5,816 bases of DNA from JALSIF01 sp026981635 [NCBI: bacterium] (GCA_026981635.1 JALSIF010000031.1:1-5816); one strand, 5' to 3'. Shown: positions 1-5,816, counted from the first letter of the stretch. Program-made: numbers and translations. Notes: generated from the sequence alone by a model not told the origin.

Positions 1-22
1 CCCTAAGCACTACTGCCCGCAT
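1..22 (-). CDS. 5' end of an unidentified gene, cut by the left edge
   Basis: Only seven complete codons are present, starting at ATG 22-20 and reading MRAVVLR before the window ends. The start is supported by a purine-rich Shine-Dalgarno (AAGGGAG, 33-27) four bases upstream and by its position 18 nt after the oxidoreductase stop on the same strand, as expected for the next cistron of an operon. The N-terminus resembles those of medium-chain dehydrogenases/quinone oxidoreductases, which often open with MRAVVLRE-like strings. It also resembles D-aminoacyl-tRNA deacylase (usually MRAVVQRV), but the Leu at position 6 fits that less well. Seven residues cannot settle the identity, so no function is assigned. 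Confidence 0.55.
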
Positions 23-26
23 AGCT

Positions 27-33
27 CTCCCTT
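27..33 (-). promoter_or_regulatory. Shine-Dalgarno of the left-edge partial gene
   Basis: AAGGGAG on the minus strand lies four bases before ATG 22. It is one of only two clear Shine-Dalgarno sequences in the window and is what decides that a gene starts here. Confidence 0.55.
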
Positions 34-40
34 GGCTGGT

Positions 41-1135
41 CTAGCCATCGGCAACCCTGGGCTTTGCCCTGAAGTACTGCACCGGCCAAAAGTCTGGCTC
101 AACCCCAAGCCTCAATGCTGCCCGCAGGGGGAAGTAGGGGTCACGCAGAAGCTCCCGCGCCATCAGGACCACATCGGCCTGGCCGGTGGCAACGATCTGC
201 TCCGCCTGCTCGGGGGTGGTGATGAGGCCGACCGCCCCGGTTGGCACCTCAGCCTGCCGGCGGATGGCCTCGGCGAAGGGGACCTGGTAGCCCGGGTAGT
301 CGGGGATGGGGGCGCTAGGAACGATGCCACCACTTGAGCAGTCAATCAGGTCAACCCCGATCTCTTTTAGCCGGCGGGCAAACTCCACCGACTGGTCAAG
401 GTCCCAGCCCCCCTCCACCCAGTCGGTAGCAGATATGCGCACAAGGAGAGGAAGCTCTGCCGGCACCGCCTCCCTCACCCTCTTCGCCACCATGAGGGGG
501 AAGCGAATGCGATTTTCAAAACTTCCCCCGAACTGGTCGCCTCGCCGGTTGGCGAGGGGGCTTAGGAACTCGTGGAGCAGGTAGCCGTGGGCCATATGGA
601 TCTCAACCACCTGGAAACCTGCCTCCACCGCCCGGCGAGCGGCCTCGGCGAAAGCCTGGGCGATATCGGACAGCTCCTCCGGGGAAAGCTCCCTGGGAGT
701 TGGGTAGCCCTCATCGAAGGGGAGGGGACTTGGGGCAACCGGCTGCCAGGCGCCCTCTTCCTTAGTGAGGGGGCGGGGGAGCTTCTCCCAGGGGCGGCGG
801 GTGGAGGCCTTGCGCCCGGCATGGGCGAGCTGGATGGCGGGGACCGCCCCCTGCTCGGCGATGAAGCGGGCGATGGGGGCAAAGGCCTCCTTCTGCTGGT
901 CATTCCACAGGCCGGTATCCCAGGGGGAGATGCGGCCCTCGGAAAGGACGGCGGTGGCCTCTGTCATCACCAGCCCCGCTCCGCCCACCGCCCGGCTGCC
1001 CAGGTGGACCAGGTGCCACTCGGTGGGGCAGCCCTCGTGGGCCGAATACATGCACATGGGGGACACGAAGATGCGGTTGCGGAAGGTGAGCGATCGGAGA
1101 GTCAGGGGTTCAAACAGCTTTGCTCCCATGCCCAC
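41..1135 (-). CDS. namA: Old Yellow Enzyme family FMN-dependent ene-reductase (YqjM/NamA class)
   Basis: This is a cytosolic FMN-dependent, NAD(P)H-using reductase that reduces the C=C bond of alpha,beta-unsaturated carbonyl compounds; the physiological substrate cannot be read from sequence. It is a 364-residue single-domain TIM barrel, slightly longer than Bacillus YqjM. Visible landmarks are SPMCMY with Cys28 and Tyr30 (the pair typical of the YqjM subclass that tunes the flavin and contacts substrate), Gln102 in [10 protein letters not shown] (101-110), the substrate-anion pair His180/His183 with Tyr185 in [11 protein letters not shown], Arg233 in VRIS, and the FMN-phosphate end [11 protein letters not shown] (303-313) to [10 protein letters not shown] (326-335). 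The C-terminal QYFR (353-356) matches the arginine finger that YqjM lends to a neighbouring subunit. The first usable codon is GTG 1135; ATG 1129, two codons in, is an equally good start and neither has a Shine-Dalgarno. It lies 22 nt after panC, so cotranscription is likely. The symbol marks the subclass, not a proven orthologue. Confidence 0.9.
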   Translation of the reverse strand: MGMGAKLFEPLTLRSLTFRNRIFVSPMCMYSAHEGCPTEWHLVHLGSRAVGGAGLVMTEATAVLSEGRISPWDTGLWNDQQKEAFAPIARFIAEQGAVPAIQLAHAGRKASTRRPWEKLPRPLTKEEGAWQPVAPSPLPFDEGYPTPRELSPEELSDIAQAFAEAARRAVEAGFQVVEIHMAHGYLLHEFLSPLANRRGDQFGGSFENRIRFPLMVAKRVREAVPAELPLLVRISATDWVEGGWDLDQSVEFARRLKEIGVDLIDCSSGGIVPSAPIPDYPGYQVPFAEAIRRQAEVPTGAVGLITTPEQAEQIVATGQADVVLMARELLRDPYFPLRAALRLGVEPDFWPVQYFRAKPRVADG

Positions 1136-1151
1136 GGGCTAAATATAGCCC
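1136..1151 (-). promoter_or_regulatory. Palindrome with -10-like hexamer just before the ene-reductase start
   Basis: A perfect 6-bp inverted repeat, GGGCTA / TAGCCC, with a 4-base loop ends at the base before GTG 1135. On the minus strand it encloses TATATT (1147-1142), a 4/6 or better match to a sigma-70-type -10. Six bases separate that hexamer from the GTG, the geometry of a leaderless mRNA. I find no good -35. A further GGGCTA (1164-1159) overlaps the panC stop codon and could pair with the same TAGCCC arm. There is no U-tract, so it is not an intrinsic terminator. The inverted repeat is certain; its function is inference. Confidence 0.4.
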
Positions 1152-1157
1152 ACCGGC

Positions 1158-2057
1158 CTAGCCCCCAGTTCCGGTATCAATGGTCGGCTCCCTGAGGGGC
1201 ATGTTGTCAATCAGGCGGGTCTCGCCTACTCGGATTGCGCCCAGCACCCTGCCCTCCCCCTCCACCTTCCCCTCCGGGAATGGCTTGAGATCACCTGCCC
1301 GGCGCACCACGAAGTAGTCCAGCTCCACCCCGGGGGTCTCCCTGATCACCCGGCGGCCCGCCTCCTCCAGCCTCTCCACCGAGCGCTCCCCCTGCTCGTA
1401 GAGCTCCTTTGCCCTGGTCAGGGCGCGAAACAGGCAGAGGGCCCGCTCCCGCTCCTCGGGGCTCAGGTAGCGGTTGCGGCTGGAGGCAGCCAGCCCGTCG
1501 TCGTCGCGGATCAGGGGACAGGCCACCACCTCCACCCCCAGGTCCAGATTCCTGGCCAGCTGGCGAACGATCAGTAGCTGCTGGTAGTCCTTCTCCCCGA
1601 AGTAGGCCCGGTGGGGGCGGATGAGGGCAAACAGCTTGGCCACCACCAGACATACGCCGTCAAAGTGGCCGGGGCGGTGGGCCCCCTCCAAATCCTCGGT
1701 CAGCCCGCTGACGTGGACGCTGGTAAGGAAGGGCTCCGGGTAGACCTGGTCCACCGTCGGGGCGTAGACCAGGTCCACTCCCGCCTCCTCGCATAGCTTG
1801 AGGTCCGCCTCCAGGGTGCGCGGATAGCGCTCAAAGTCCTCCCCCGGCCCAAACTGGGTGGGATTGACAAAGATGGAGACCACCCCCACATCACACTCGG
1901 CAACCATTCTGTGGATCAGGCTCATGTGGCCCTGGTGGAGGGCCCCCATGGTGGGGACAAAGCCCACCAGCCGCTCCCGGGGGGCGTCGTCCACGCACTC
2001 GTAGCGCAGATGGGAAAGCTCGGCAACCAGCTCACACGGGGTGTGGACCGTTTTCAT
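1158..2057 (-). CDS. panC: Pantothenate synthetase (pantoate--beta-alanine ligase)
   Basis: It joins pantoate and beta-alanine using ATP, through a pantoyl-adenylate, to make pantothenate (vitamin B5, precursor of coenzyme A) in the cytosol. At 299 residues it is slightly longer than the usual ~280. It belongs to the HIGH/KMSKS nucleotidyltransferase superfamily. Visible motifs are PTMGALHQGH (35-44, the HxGH ATP site), FVNPTQF (63-69) with Gln68 for pantoate, GAHRPGHFDGV (125-135), FGEKDYQQ (153-160) with Lys156, Asp157 and Gln160, and RDDDGLAASSRN (184-195), whose SSRN is the KMSKS-like element. The C-terminal dimerisation domain follows, ending in a short tail after LIDNMPLRE. The ATG at 2057 has no Shine-Dalgarno; a -10-like TAGACT lies nine bases upstream. 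It is first in the leftward unit, divergent from the secreted-protein gene. Other pantothenate genes (panB, panD) are not in the window. Confidence 0.97.
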   Translation of the reverse strand: MKTVHTPCELVAELSHLRYECVDDAPRERLVGFVPTMGALHQGHMSLIHRMVAECDVGVVSIFVNPTQFGPGEDFERYPRTLEADLKLCEEAGVDLVYAPTVDQVYPEPFLTSVHVSGLTEDLEGAHRPGHFDGVCLVVAKLFALIRPHRAYFGEKDYQQLLIVRQLARNLDLGVEVVACPLIRDDDGLAASSRNRYLSPEERERALCLFRALTRAKELYEQGERSVERLEEAGRRVIRETPGVELDYFVVRRAGDLKPFPEGKVEGEGRVLGAIRVGETRLIDNMPLREPTIDTGTGG

Positions 2058-2066
2058 CCCGAGGTC

Positions 2067-2072
2067 AGTCTA
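2067..2072 (-). promoter_or_regulatory. Candidate -10 element for panC
   Basis: TAGACT on the minus strand ends nine bases before the panC ATG, which would place transcription start within two or three bases of the start codon. A convincing -35 is not visible at 16-18 bp, and no Shine-Dalgarno lies between. Support is positional only, together with the similar arrangement ahead of leuS. Confidence 0.3.
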
Positions 2073-2083
2073 TCAGCAGGTGG

Positions 2084-2111
2084 TTGCGCAGGCAGGGTAA
2101 GCCCCTACAAT
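2084..2111 (+). promoter_or_regulatory. Candidate sigma-70-type promoter for the secreted-protein gene
   Basis: TTGCGC (2084-2089) and TACAAT (2106-2111) are separated by 16 bp. The -10 is a strong match; the -35 keeps only the TTG. This places transcription start near 2118, giving a leader of about 27 nt with a good Shine-Dalgarno before ATG 2145. It faces away from panC, so the 87-nt gap would hold back-to-back promoters. Confidence 0.45.
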
Positions 2112-2131
2112 AAAGCTAGCAATTTGAGAAT

Positions 2132-2138
2132 GGGAGGT
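2132..2138 (+). promoter_or_regulatory. Shine-Dalgarno fixing the secreted-protein start
   Basis: TGGGAGG/GGGAGGT lies six bases before ATG 2145. It favours this ATG over the in-frame ATG at 2130, which has no ribosome site and would add five residues before the signal peptide, and over longer upstream extension, which would overlap panC antisense. Confidence 0.65.
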
Positions 2139-2144
2139 CTTACC

Positions 2145-2600
2145 ATGAGGAGCGCCGCCATCTTGCTCATCTCTGTTTCGGCAACCCTCATCCTCCTTAT
2201 TTCTGCAACACCTCTTGCGGGGGAAGAGGGTGAGTATGTGGTTCCGGACAACGTCATCGCCCTCAAGGGCAAAGACGTCATCATCTTTACCACCAGCTAT
2301 GCCAAACTGAGCCCCGGGGAGAGAGTTACCCACTTCTGGAAGGCGCTGGTGAGGGCAATGAGCCATCACTTCAAGAACTATGACCGCCCCATTGAGGAGG
2401 GGGACTTCTCCCTAGAAGAGCGCTGGAACGGGGACGTCTGGATCAAGCTCCATGATGAGTCGCTCATTGAGGTAAGCCAGCAAGATGCCGCCGACCACGC
2501 CCGCGACTCGGTGATGAGCCTAGCCAACTATTGGCTGGGGCTGGTCAGGCGCTATGTGCTTGAGACCCAGCCAGAAAACGACCCGCAAGTGGTCTTCTAG
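2145..2600 (+). CDS. Small secreted protein of unknown function with an MscS-periplasmic-domain-like pattern
   Basis: A 151-residue protein that I do not recognise as a named family. Residues 1-25 look like a signal peptide: Arg2, a hydrophobic run at about 4-21, and likely cleavage near LAG/E (residues 25-27). There is no lipobox cysteine and no cysteine anywhere, and no second membrane span is evident, so a soluble exported or periplasm-side protein is likely. The mature part follows a pattern seen by eye in the extracytoplasmic domain ahead of some MscS-type channels: ALKGKDVIIFTT (39-50), then LSPGERVTHFWKALVRA (55-71), a short GDVWIKLHDESLIEV strand pair (95-109), SQQDAADHA (110-118), and a final helix LANYWLGLVRRYVLE (125-139). 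In those channels the matching elements read roughly LxGxxLFxI, SxxERA, and LTVTDxDA followed by a helix with AxxWxxxxxxxL. Here no channel is attached. It has its own promoter and Shine-Dalgarno and lies 50 nt before leuS. The gene call is firm; the family link is inference. Confidence 0.8.
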   Translation: MRSAAILLISVSATLILLISATPLAGEEGEYVVPDNVIALKGKDVIIFTTSYAKLSPGERVTHFWKALVRAMSHHFKNYDRPIEEGDFSLEERWNGDVWIKLHDESLIEVSQQDAADHARDSVMSLANYWLGLVRRYVLETQPENDPQVVF

Positions 2601-2620
2601 TCAGCCTCCCTGCTAACTCC

Positions 2621-2646
2621 AGCCCCTTCCAGGGCTAGAATAGCCC
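2621..2646 (+). promoter_or_regulatory. leuS: Palindrome with -10-like hexamer before leuS, with an alternative pairing arm
   Basis: GGGCTA (2632-2637), GAA, TAGCCC (2641-2646) is a perfect 6-bp inverted repeat four bases before the leuS ATG. It encloses TAGAAT (2636-2641), a 5/6 match to a -10, with nine bases between that hexamer and the ATG and no Shine-Dalgarno. An upstream AGCCC (2621-2625) could pair with the same GGGCT arm (2632-2636), giving two mutually exclusive hairpins. No U-tract follows, so this is not an intrinsic terminator. A -35 is not evident. The arms equal those before the ene-reductase gene. Confidence 0.4.
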
Positions 2647-2650
2647 CGCT

Positions 2651-5260
2651 ATGGAGCAGGCAAAAGCAGCCCCCACCAAGGGGAGCCGGCGCTACGACTT
2701 TGCCCAGGTGGAGGCCAAGTGGCAGGCCATCTGGGAGCGGGAGGGCCGCTGGCACGGGGAGGACCTTAGGGGAACCAAGCGCTACATCCTCTCCATGTTC
2801 CCCTACCCCTCCGGCCACTGCCACATGGGCCACGTGCGCAACTACTCCATCAGCGACGTGGTCTCCCGCATCGCCAGAAAGCGGGGGTTCAACGTGATGC
2901 ACCCGATGGGCTACGACTCCTTCGGCCTTCCCGCCGAGCAGGCGGCCATTGACCGGGGCGTTGACCCGGCTAAGTTCATCGACCAGTGCATCACCTCCTT
3001 TGAGGCCGATCTTAAGCGGCTAGGCTTCTCCTTTGACTGGCAGCGGGCCTACCGCACCAGCGACCCCGATTACTACCGCTGGACCCAGTGGCTCTTCCTG
3101 CTGCTGTGGCGGCGGGGGCTGGTCTACCGCAAGCGTTCCGCGGTCAACTGGTGCGAGGAGCACGGCGTGCTTGCCAACGAAGAGGCGGCGGGCGGGGTTT
3201 GCTGGCGGTGCAACCGGCCGGTGGAGAAGCGGGAGCTTGAGCAGTGGTTCATAAGGACCACCGCCTACGCCGACCGCCTGCTGGAGGACCTGAAGCTTCT
3301 GGAGGGAAAGTGGCCGGAGCGGGTCATCACCATGCAGCGAAACTGGATCGGCCGCTCCGAGGGGGCCTATGTGGACTTTGAGGTCCCCTACCTCAACACC
3401 ACCCTCAGGGTCTTTACCACCCGCCCAGACACCCTCTGGGGAGTGACCTTCATGGCGGTGGCCCCCGAGCACCCCATCGTGGGCAAGGTGGCCGAGCTAA
3501 ACCCCGACCGGGCAGGGGAGATCCTGGCCTATGTGGAGCGAGCCAAGACCAAGACGGAGGAGGAGCGCACCGCCGAGGAGCGGGAAAAGACCGGCCTAGA
3601 ACTTGGCATCAGCGCCCTTCACCCCACCACCGGGGAGGATGTGCCCATCTATGTGGCCGACTACGTGCTTATGGAGTACGGTACCGGTGCGGTGATGGGG
3701 GTGCCGGCCCACGATCTTCGCGACTACGAGTTTGCCCAAAAATACGGCCTTCCCATCGTGGAGGTGATTGAGCCGCCCGCCGGGGAGGAGTATGAGACTC
3801 CCATCTATGTGGGCTACGGGCGGATGGTAAACAGCGGGCCCCTGACCGGCACCGAAGGCCCAGAGGCGGTAAGGAAGACGGCCGAGTACCTTGAGTCCAT
3901 CGGCAAGGGGGAGCCTGCGGTCACCTATCGGCTGAGGGACTGGCTGCTCTCGCGCCAGCGCTACTGGGGCTGCCCCATCCCCCTGGTCCACTGTGAGCAG
4001 TGTGGCTGGGTACCGGTGCCCGAGGAGGAGCTTCCCGTCCTCCTACCGGAGGGTGCTCCCATCGCCTCGGCCAAGGGCTCACCCCTGGCCGAGGTGGAGG
4101 AGTTCGTCCGCACCACCTGCCCACAGTGCGGCGGCTCCGGCCGGCGGGAGACCGACACCATGACCACCTTCATGGACTCTGCCTGGTACTTCCTGCGCTT
4201 CTGCGACCCCAGAAACAGCAAGCAGGCCTTTGATCCTAAGAAGGTGGCCTACTGGATGCCGGTAGACATCTACGTGGGGGGGATTGAGCATGCGGTGGGG
4301 CACCTCATGTATGCCCGCTTCATAAACAAGGTACTCCACGACGAGGGACTGGTCCCCTACTCGGAGCCCTTCACGGTGCTCTTTACCCAAGGGATGCTCA
4401 CCTACCCCGCCTACTACAACCAGGAGCTGGGCTGGGTCCCCGAGAAGGAGGTGGACACTGAGAGGCTCATCCACCGGGAGACGGGAAGGCCGGTTGAGCG
4501 CATTGTGCTCAAGATGAGCAAGAGCAAGTTCAACACGGTAAGCCCCCAGGAGATGATTGAGCGCTACGGGGCGGATACGGTGCGCCTATTCTCCCTCTTC
4601 GGCGGCCCGCCCGACCAGGACTTTGAGTGGCAGGAGGGGGGCGTCTCCGGCTGCCACCGCTTCCTCTCCCGCCTGTGGCGCCTGTGCCACGAGTTTGCCG
4701 AAAGATTTCCCCGGACCACTCCATCATCGCCCAAGGAGCCCAGTCAGGACGGGCTCCCAGCCGAGCTTGAGCGGGAGCGTCACCACACCCTAGCGGCGGT
4801 AAACCGGGATGTGGCGGAAGGCTGGTCTTTCAACACCGCCATCGCCCGACTGATGGAGCTGCTGAACTTCCTCAACCAGCAGTTTCCCAAGCTGAGTGGA
4901 GAGGACCAGGAAGCAGCCCCCGCCTTTGCCGCCTGCCTAAGAAGTGAGCTTGCCCTGCTTTCACCCTTCTGCCCCCACATCGCCGAGGAGCTGTGGGAGG
5001 TGCTGGGCTTTGAAGGCCGGGCGGAGGACTACCCCTGGGAGGAGCCCGATCCTGCCTGGCTTGCGCGAGAGACCGTCACCATCCCGGTGACCATCCGGGG
5101 AAAGGTGCGGGCCGAAGTTGAGGTCCCCGCCGAGGCTGGCGAGGAGGAGGTGCGCCAGATTGTCCTCTCCCACGAGAGGGTGAAAAACTACCTGGAGGGG
5201 AAGGAGGTGGTGAAGTTCATCTACGTGCCCGGCCGCATCGTAAACATCGTCTTGAAATAG
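2651..5260 (+). CDS. leuS: Leucyl-tRNA synthetase
   Basis: This cytosolic class I synthetase charges tRNA-Leu with leucine via leucyl-adenylate and hydrolyses mischarged tRNA. At 869 residues it is full length for the bacterial form. In order: catalytic motif MFPYPSG (49-55) with the HIGH-type HMGH (58-61); a zinc-binding candidate with NWCEE (Cys168) and CWRC (Cys184, Cys187); the CP1 editing domain with TTRPDTLWG (256-264, Thr261 aligning with E. coli Thr252) and GTGAVMGVPAHDLRD (344-358, editing Asp355); a second CxxC pair (448/451 and 490/493) around PVPEEELPVLLPEG; ETDTM (500-504) re-entering the catalytic core; YVGGIEHAVGHLMYARF (541-557); KMSKS (621-625); the helical anticodon domain (~670-790); and the C-terminal domain ending VPGRIVNIVLK. 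Cys57, Thr505, Phe627 and Ser666 sit where Leu/Ile, Asp, often Gly, and Glu are usual. It follows the secreted-protein gene by 50 nt and precedes the alkyltransferase by 1 nt. No T-box leader is present. Confidence 0.98.
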   Translation: MEQAKAAPTKGSRRYDFAQVEAKWQAIWEREGRWHGEDLRGTKRYILSMFPYPSGHCHMGHVRNYSISDVVSRIARKRGFNVMHPMGYDSFGLPAEQAAIDRGVDPAKFIDQCITSFEADLKRLGFSFDWQRAYRTSDPDYYRWTQWLFLLLWRRGLVYRKRSAVNWCEEHGVLANEEAAGGVCWRCNRPVEKRELEQWFIRTTAYADRLLEDLKLLEGKWPERVITMQRNWIGRSEGAYVDFEVPYLNTTLRVFTTRPDTLWGVTFMAVAPEHPIVGKVAELNPDRAGEILAYVERAKTKTEEERTAEEREKTGLELGISALHPTTGEDVPIYVADYVLMEYGTGAVMGVPAHDLRDYEFAQKYGLPIVEVIEPPAGEEYETPIYVGYGRMVNSGPLTGTEGPEAVRKTAEYLESIGKGEPAVTYRLRDWLLSRQRYWGCPIPLVHCEQCGWVPVPEEELPVLLPEGAPIASAKGSPLAEVEEFVRTTCPQCGGSGRRETDTMTTFMDSAWYFLRFCDPRNSKQAFDPKKVAYWMPVDIYVGGIEHAVGHLMYARFINKVLHDEGLVPYSEPFTVLFTQGMLTYPAYYNQELGWVPEKEVDTERLIHRETGRPVERIVLKMSKSKFNTVSPQEMIERYGADTVRLFSLFGGPPDQDFEWQEGGVSGCHRFLSRLWRLCHEFAERFPRTTPSSPKEPSQDGLPAELERERHHTLAAVNRDVAEGWSFNTAIARLMELLNFLNQQFPKLSGEDQEAAPAFAACLRSELALLSPFCPHIAEELWEVLGFEGRAEDYPWEEPDPAWLARETVTIPVTIRGKVRAEVEVPAEAGEEEVRQIVLSHERVKNYLEGKEVVKFIYVPGRIVNIVLK

Positions 5261-5261
5261 C

Positions 5262-5816
5262 TTGAATAAGGCAAAGCCAAATCTTCGCCTGGTGGTTATC
5301 CTCACCCCGGCGGGCCAAGTACCCGCCCTGATGGGAGATGGAAGGCTGATCCTCTCCCTGCCCCCCCAGGAAGAGGGGATAGAGCTTCTTTCTCTGGTGC
5401 GTGGAAAGCTACCTGCGGTGAGGCCAGACCTTTCACCCACGGCTCCCATAAGTCGGGTCAGCAGGACCGAGGAGCTTTCCCCAGACGAACGCTGGATTCT
5501 CTCCCGCTCGCCCCTAAGCTGGCATGAGGAGCAGGAGCTCCTCTGGAGCAGACTTGACCTCACCGGGACTACCCCCTTCTTGAAGAAGGTGTGGCGGGAG
5601 CTGCTTAAGGTCCCTCCGGGAAAGACCATCACCTATGGTGAACTTGCTCTCCGGATCAACCCTCCCACCTCACCCCGGGCGGTGGGCATGGCCATGGCCA
5701 AAAACCGCTTTCCTCCCTTCATCCCCTGCCACCGGGTGGTGGCCAGGGCAGGCCTGGGCGGCTACGGGGGTGGCAGCAAGCTGAAGAGCAGGCTACTTGC
5801 TATGGAGCAGAGAGGG
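5262..5816 (+). CDS. ogt: Methylated-DNA--protein-cysteine methyltransferase (O6-alkylguanine-DNA alkyltransferase), 3'-truncated by the window
   Basis: This suicide DNA-repair protein moves the alkyl group from O6-alkylguanine to its own cysteine. The frame is open from just after a stop at 5253-5255 to the right edge, 185 codons with no stop yet. The C-terminal DNA-binding/acceptor domain is clear: GTTPFLKKVW (102-111), TYGELA with Tyr125, arginine finger Arg139 in PRAVG, Asn148, PCHRV with acceptor Cys156, GGYGGG (166-171), and Glu182. Spacings Tyr125-Arg139-Asn148-Cys156 equal those of human MGMT Tyr114-Arg128-Asn137-Cys145. Few residues should be missing. The N-terminal domain is divergent; VVILTPAGQV (12-21) probably matches the usual TPLG strand, which favours the TTG start at 5262. 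GTG 5292 and ATG 5331 are alternatives, and none has a Shine-Dalgarno. Starting 1 nt after the leuS stop, it is probably translated by coupling on the leuS mRNA. Confidence 0.9.
   Translation, partial: MNKAKPNLRLVVILTPAGQVPALMGDGRLILSLPPQEEGIELLSLVRGKLPAVRPDLSPTAPISRVSRTEELSPDERWILSRSPLSWHEEQELLWSRLDLTGTTPFLKKVWRELLKVPPGKTITYGELALRINPPTSPRAVGMAMAKNRFPPFIPCHRVVARAGLGGYGGGSKLKSRLLAMEQRG

Noticed and set aside
1136-1151. Intrinsic terminator between panC and the ene-reductase gene
   Set aside because: The 6-bp stem has no following T-tract on either strand and abuts a start codon.
572-1195. 207-residue plus-strand open frame
   Set aside because: It lies antisense over the ene-reductase gene, whose motifs are unambiguous. 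It has low-complexity Gly/Leu/Ala composition typical of reverse-frame shadows in GC-rich DNA and no recognisable domain.
1911-2144. Upstream extension of the secreted-protein frame to 1911
   Set aside because: It would run antisense through the panC N-terminus and bury the signal peptide in the middle of the protein. The Shine-Dalgarno at 2132-2138 and promoter at 2084-2111 support ATG 2145.
2601-2650. T-box or other riboswitch controlling leuS
   Set aside because: Only 50 nt separate the previous stop from the ATG, there is no T-box core or intrinsic terminator, and the hairpin arms are six bases.
4961-5632. 223-residue minus-strand open frame across the leuS/alkyltransferase junction
   Set aside because: It is antisense to two genes with clear catalytic motifs (LeuRS C-terminus and the alkyltransferase domain). 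It is rich in Arg/Ser/Gly and shows no domain of its own.
1-5816. CRISPR array, insertion sequence, tRNA or rRNA gene, phage genes
   Set aside because: No regularly spaced repeats, terminal inverted repeats with transposase, tRNA cloverleaf arms or rRNA-like stretches were seen; nearly all bases are in conventional protein genes.

Overview
This 5.8 kb window comes from a GC-rich bacterial genome of ordinary housekeeping type. It is gene-dense, with strong G/C preference at third codon positions and long spurious reverse-frame ORFs, and nothing marks it as phage, plasmid or island. The style (bacterial LeuRS, short intergenic gaps, several starts with no Shine-Dalgarno but a -10-like TANNNT just upstream) would fit a thermophilic or high-GC lineage such as Chloroflexota. 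That placement is a low-confidence impression.

Layout: the left part reads on the minus strand. In transcription order it holds panC (pantothenate synthetase, 2057 to 1158), an Old Yellow Enzyme of the YqjM/NamA class (1135 to 41), and the first seven codons of a third gene (22 to 1) that begins behind a clear Shine-Dalgarno and runs off the window. Gaps of 22 and 18 nt suggest one operon. The right part reads on the plus strand: a small secreted protein of unknown function (2145-2600), leuS (leucyl-tRNA synthetase, 2651-5260), and an O6-alkylguanine-DNA alkyltransferase (from 5262, cut by the right edge). The 87-nt gap at 2058-2144 is the divergent control region between the two transcription units. 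No stretch over 300 nt lacks a gene.

The proteins do not form one pathway: vitamin B5/CoA synthesis plus an enone reductase to the left, translation plus DNA repair to the right. I found no convincing new multi-gene system. The items most worth a second look are the small secreted protein, which by eye resembles the extracytoplasmic domain preceding some MscS-type channels but stands alone; a shared GGGCTA/TAGCCC palindrome enclosing a -10-like hexamer at the starts of both leuS and the OYE gene; and a LeuRS with several unusual residues in otherwise well-conserved motifs.
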